Of a DNA stretch of 64,000 nucleotides, positions 60,808 through 64,000 are shown one piece after another. The DNA is from Massilia frigida (GTDB lineage: Bacteria; Pseudomonadota; Gammaproteobacteria; Burkholderiales; Burkholderiaceae_D), in NCBI RefSeq assembly GCF_011682175.1, contig NZ_WHJG01000023.1, forward strand, positions 1 through 64,000. The letters run 5' to 3'. Below the pieces are notes generated by a model. The model saw only the letters and a list, made by a program, of their open reading frames with translations, had not been told where the DNA came from and searched no databases. The position numbers and the translations under genes are program-made. Position 1 is the first letter of the stretch. The number at the start of each line of letters is the position of its first letter.

Positions 60808-61812
60808 ATGCCTGGTTCGACAACGCGGCGCATCGTCTTTCTCGCTTACGAAGACATGAACTTGCTCGACCTGGCCGGTCCGCTGCAAGCCTTCGCCACC
60901 GCCAACCGGCTTGGCCAGGCCGCCGGCGCGGCGCTGCCGTATGACACCGTCGTCGCTTCCGTCGGCGGCGGCAGCGTCATGTCCAGCGCCGGGCTGGCGG
61001 TCGACACGCGGGCCCTGGCCACGCTGGACGGAACAGATATCGATACGCTGATCGTCGCGGGCGGCTGCAAGGGCGAGGAATTCACCGTCTGCCCCGACCT
61101 GGTGGCCTGGATCGCCCGCCACGCGGCCGGCGCGCGGCGCGTGTGCTCGGTATGCAGCGGCGCTTTCGTGCTGGCCGCCACCGGCCAATTGGACGGGCGC
61201 CGCGTGGCGACCCACTGGGCCTGGGCCGAGCGCCTCCAGCAGCGCCACCCGCACGTGCGGGTCGATGCGGATGCCCTGTTCATCCAGGATGGCGCGCTCT
61301 GGACCTCGGCCGGCGTCACCGCCGGCATCGACATGAGCCTGGCGCTGATCGAAGCGGACCACGGCCACCAGATCGCCATCCAGACCGCGCGCCAGCTGGT
61401 GATGTTCATCAAGCGCGCCGGCGGACAATCGCAATTCAGCGTGCCGCTGGCCACGCAAGCGCGCGACGACGGCAATTTCGCCAGCTTGCATTCCTGGATC
61501 GCCAGCCACATCGACCAAGACCTCGGCGTGGCCCGGCTCGCGGCGATGGCGAACATGTCGCTGCGCACCTTCGTGCGCGTCTACACTGCGACGGTGGGCC
61601 GCACGCCGGCCAAGACCGTCGAGGCGATCCGCATGGAAGCGGCTTGCCGGGCACTGGAATCGAGCACCCTGCCCCTGAAAGCCATTTGCCTCAAGATTGG
61701 CTACGCCGAAGAACAAACGCTGCGCCGGGTTTTTCTCCGCAATTTCGGCGTCAACCCGCTGCAGTACCGCGCCCGCTTTTCGGAACGCGCGGGACCTGTC
61801 CGCGCGCCCTGA
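60808..61812 (+). CDS. GlxA-type transcriptional regulator (DJ-1/PfpI + AraC)
   Basis: The 334-residue protein has an N-terminal DJ-1/PfpI domain (residues ~8-180, elbow CSVCSGAFVL). An AraC/XylS DNA-binding domain forms the C-terminus (ARLAAMANMSLRTFVRVY, KAICLKIGYAEEQTLRRVFLRNFGVNPLQYR). Related regulators control carnitine, choline or arginine catabolism. It probably forms an operon with the secreted DJ-1 protein upstream. Its ligand is unknown. Confidence 0.92.
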   Translation: MPGSTTRRIVFLAYEDMNLLDLAGPLQAFATANRLGQAAGAALPYDTVVASVGGGSVMSSAGLAVDTRALATLDGTDIDTLIVAGGCKGEEFTVCPDLVAWIARHAAGARRVCSVCSGAFVLAATGQLDGRRVATHWAWAERLQQRHPHVRVDADALFIQDGALWTSAGVTAGIDMSLALIEADHGHQIAIQTARQLVMFIKRAGGQSQFSVPLATQARDDGNFASLHSWIASHIDQDLGVARLAAMANMSLRTFVRVYTATVGRTPAKTVEAIRMEAACRALESSTLPLKAICLKIGYAEEQTLRRVFLRNFGVNPLQYRARFSERAGPVRAP

Positions 61813-61830
61813 GCGGCAGCCGGATGCCCG

Positions 61831-62367
61831 TTACCACATCAGGTCATCGGGAATCTGGAACGCCGCGTACGGATCGTCCGCATCGACTTCGGTACTGGTT
61901 TTATTCACGCGCACCACGATCGAGGCATCGCGCTCGGCGATTTTATCGGCAATCACGCGCGGCACCAGTTCGGTCGAATCGCCCTGGCGAATGATCACCA
62001 GGCGACCGGCCACCAGGTGCGCCTGGACCGCGGCCGATACGTAGAAACGCTCGATCTTGTTGTTGTGCGTGAAGTTGTACGCGATATCGCCATTGCCCTT
62101 GCTCTGGCGATTCTTCTGCACCATCTGGGTGATCTGCGCGCCGATCGCTTTTTCGTTGGCCGCCGCATCGCGCTGGGCATTGAGTTCGCGCGCCCGCTCG
62201 GCGTTCTTGCGCTGGGTTTCGAGGGCGGCCAGGCGCGCTTCGTCGACGCTCTCGGTACCGGTGCGGCGCTCGACCTTCTTCTGCTTGTTCTTGTCCTGGT
62301 TGGCCTGTTTGACCTTGTTTTTGTCGACCAGGCCGGCTTTCAAAAACTGCTCTTGTAACGAGGCCAT
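61831..62367 (-). CDS. DUF2058 family protein
   Basis: The 178-residue protein has the DUF2058 N-terminus MASLQEQFLKAGLVDKNK, a strongly charged helix rich in Lys and Arg, and the C-terminal fold with YNFTHNNKIERFYVS. Similar proteins are reported as nucleic-acid-associated, without a proven role. Start 62367 is chosen for the family N-terminus. Confidence 0.9.
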   Translation of the reverse strand: MASLQEQFLKAGLVDKNKVKQANQDKNKQKKVERRTGTESVDEARLAALETQRKNAERARELNAQRDAAANEKAIGAQITQMVQKNRQSKGNGDIAYNFTHNNKIERFYVSAAVQAHLVAGRLVIIRQGDSTELVPRVIADKIAERDASIVVRVNKTSTEVDADDPYAAFQIPDDLMW

Positions 62368-62511
62368 ATGCACTACTCCGTAAATGAGGTTCGCCGGACC
62401 GGGCGATGGCGCCGGCCGCTGGAAAAGCGATAGCATAGCAAACATGCCGGCCCCGATGCCCGGGAATTGGCGCAATCGACCTGTCCGGCGGCCGCTGTTA
62501 GAATCGCCGCC

Positions 62512-63447
62512 ATGACCATCCTCGTTCCCCACACCGTCCCGCCACACGGCGCCATCCGCAGCCGGCTGCGCTGGCTGGCCGCCAGCCTGCTCCTGGCCGC
62601 ACTGCCTGCGAGCGCCCAGCCGCGCACCGTGCTCATCGGCTTGATCAACGCGTACCGCGCCGCGCCGCACGCCTGCCAGGGCCGCAGCATGGGGCCGGTC
62701 GCGCCGCTGGCGCCCCATCCGGCCCTGTCCAACGTGCAGATCGGGACGGGGACCCTGCTGGCCCCGGCCCTCGCGCGCGCCGGCTATCCGGTGGCGCAAG
62801 CCGACGCGATCTTTGTGGCGGGTGTGTCCGATCCCGTGCGCGTCATGGCCAGCATCGAACGCAGCTATTGCAAGACGCTGCTGAGCACGCAATTTTCCGA
62901 GATCGGCGCCAGGCGCACCGGCGACAGCTGGCTGATCGTGTTGGCCCAGCCGGCCCCGCCCTCGGCCGCCTCGCGCCTGCCGCCGCCGCGCGAAGCCGGA
63001 CAGCGCATCCTGGACGCGGTCAACCAGGCCCGCGCCAGCGCCCGCAACTGCGGCGCGCAGCCGTTCGAGGCCGCGCCGCCGCTGGCCTGGAACGAGGAAC
63101 TGGCAAGCGCGGCGCTGGGCCACAGCGGCAACATGGCCAGGCAACGCTATTTGAGCCACGCGGGCAAGGATGGCCGCATGGTGGGCGAACGCGCGCTCGA
63201 GGCCGGCTACCGCTGGCGCCGCATCGGCGAAAACATCGCGGTCGGGCAAGAATCGGCCGCGGACGCAGTCGCCGGATGGCTCACCAGCCCCGGCCATTGC
63301 GCCAATCTGATGGATGCGCAATTTACCGACATGGGCGCCGGCTACGCCGTCAACCACGCGGGCGACAGCCCGCGCGTCTACTGGACCCAGGTGCTGGCGG
63401 CGCCCGCCGAGCCGATGCCGGAAGCATCGGGCGACGCGGCCAGGTAG
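62512..63447 (+). CDS. Exported CAP-domain (SCP-like) protein
   Basis: The 311-residue protein has a signal peptide (cleavage near ASAQ). An unassigned N-terminal domain with two cysteines follows. The C-terminal CAP domain shows LAWNEELASAALGHSGNMA, LSHAGKDGRMVGERA and the WLTSPGHCANLMDAQFTDMGAGYA signature. The two histidines of the CAP cavity are present. Functions of bacterial CAP proteins are largely unknown. Confidence 0.92.
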   Translation: MTILVPHTVPPHGAIRSRLRWLAASLLLAALPASAQPRTVLIGLINAYRAAPHACQGRSMGPVAPLAPHPALSNVQIGTGTLLAPALARAGYPVAQADAIFVAGVSDPVRVMASIERSYCKTLLSTQFSEIGARRTGDSWLIVLAQPAPPSAASRLPPPREAGQRILDAVNQARASARNCGAQPFEAAPPLAWNEELASAALGHSGNMARQRYLSHAGKDGRMVGERALEAGYRWRRIGENIAVGQESAADAVAGWLTSPGHCANLMDAQFTDMGAGYAVNHAGDSPRVYWTQVLAAPAEPMPEASGDAAR

Positions 63448-63477
63448 GCCGGCGCCGCGCCGCGCGCCGCTGCGCTG

Positions 63478-63999
63478 TCACCAGCGCGCCGGGCGGCCCT
63501 GGTCGCCGAAGCGATAATCGCATACGCCTTGCGGAAAAATCCGCTCCAGCCATTCCTTGTCGCGCGCGCTGAAGCGGGCGGCCTCCGGATAAGTGCCATC
63601 CCTGAGCGCCGCCGCCACCGGTTTCAGCTTGCACTTGAAGATATCGCCCTTGACCGCGTCGCCGGCCACCATGCGCGGACTGGCGTACACGGGAAAGGCG
63701 GCGCTGCAGGCGCCTTTCGGCTGCTGGTTCAGGATGCCGTCCCAGACCGATGCGCCGGCCGCGATCACGGCGCCGCTGGCATCAAAACAGGCGTCCGCAA
63801 ATTGGGCGGGCGCGCTGCCCGTGCTCAGGTAGCGGTCCAGCACCCCCAGCGCATCGATGACGTGCGCCGGCTGGTCCGCCGCGGGCGTGGTAAACCAGAT
63901 CACCTGCTTGTTTGCCGCCGCGCGGTTGGCGTCCAGCAGGCGCGCGCGCACCGAAAAAGCCTGGCGCGCGTTGTGCATATTGAGCACCGGTTCCAGGTA
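63478..63999 (-). CDS. C-terminal part of a DUF6351-type protein (incomplete)
   Basis: The frame is open to the window edge, and 173 residues of the C-terminus are visible. WFTTPAADQPAHVIDALGVLDRYL and FPVYASPRMVAGDAVKGDIFKC with a final GVCDYRFGD match the DUF6351 family, probably alpha/beta-hydrolase-like exported proteins. The start lies outside the window. Confidence 0.75.
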   Translation of the reverse strand, partial: YLEPVLNMHNARQAFSVRARLLDANRAAANKQVIWFTTPAADQPAHVIDALGVLDRYLSTGSAPAQFADACFDASGAVIAAGASVWDGILNQQPKGACSAAFPVYASPRMVAGDAVKGDIFKCKLKPVAAALRDGTYPEAARFSARDKEWLERIFPQGVCDYRFGDQGRPARW

Positions 64000-64000
64000 G

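Overview
The window looks like a chromosomal segment of a high-GC betaproteobacterium of the Oxalobacteraceae (Massilia, Duganella or Janthinobacterium type). This is inferred from the gph-trpE-trpG-trpD-lysE-trpC order, the ApaG/MltA/Rpe neighbourhood, the protein character and the tRNA-Phe sequence. No 16S gene is present, so the genus is not proven.

Left part (1-6.5 kb): a complete RNA-repair locus. The CARF/sigma-54 activator RtcR is divergent from a minus-strand operon rsr (Ro60/TROVE protein) - structured RNA region - rtcB (RNA ligase) - rtcA (RNA 3'-phosphate cyclase). A textbook -24/-12 promoter precedes rsr. The 640-bp rsr-rtcB gap holds tRNA-mimicking elements and a tandemly duplicated 186-bp structured unit, best read as bacterial Y RNAs.

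6.5-13.9 kb: a tandem glycine riboswitch in front of a doubly deleted D-amino-acid dehydrogenase relic; two secreted proteins (one an AvrRpt2-like papain-fold protease); a MerR regulator with a carotenoid oxygenase; an enoyl-CoA hydratase; mltA and apaG.

14-22.9 kb: rpe, hypothetical genes, a decayed gph/rpe-like relic, gph, then the trp genes with a Trp-rich leader peptide and attenuator. A LysE-family exporter lies between trpD and trpC.

22.9-30.8 kb (minus strand): a SUFU-domain protein, an M61 peptidase, a molybdenum hydroxylase set (2Fe-2S subunit, molybdopterin subunit, MobA/MocA-like nucleotidyltransferase), a DsbC-type isomerase and a UbiH/VisC-type hydroxylase.

30.9-44.5 kb: two identical tRNA-Phe genes. 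The second is the attachment site of a 13.35-kb integrative mobilizable element bounded by 22-bp direct repeats. It carries a tyrosine recombinase, a type III-like Mod/Res system, a divergent cytosine-5 methyltransferase, an ankyrin-type protein, MobC-like and relaxase genes, an unknown gene and an ArdC-type antirestriction protein.

44.5-64 kb: a GH16 glucanase lipoprotein with a LacI-type operator upstream, several exported or membrane proteins, a DUF4105 protein, a SWIM-SNF2 helicase, a 25-residue membrane peptide, a large helicase with a RelE-like N-terminus and ankyrin C-terminus, two paralogous Ala/Lys-rich exported proteins, a secreted DJ-1/PfpI protein with a GlxA-type regulator, a DUF2058 protein, a CAP-domain protein and the end of a DUF6351 gene running off the window.
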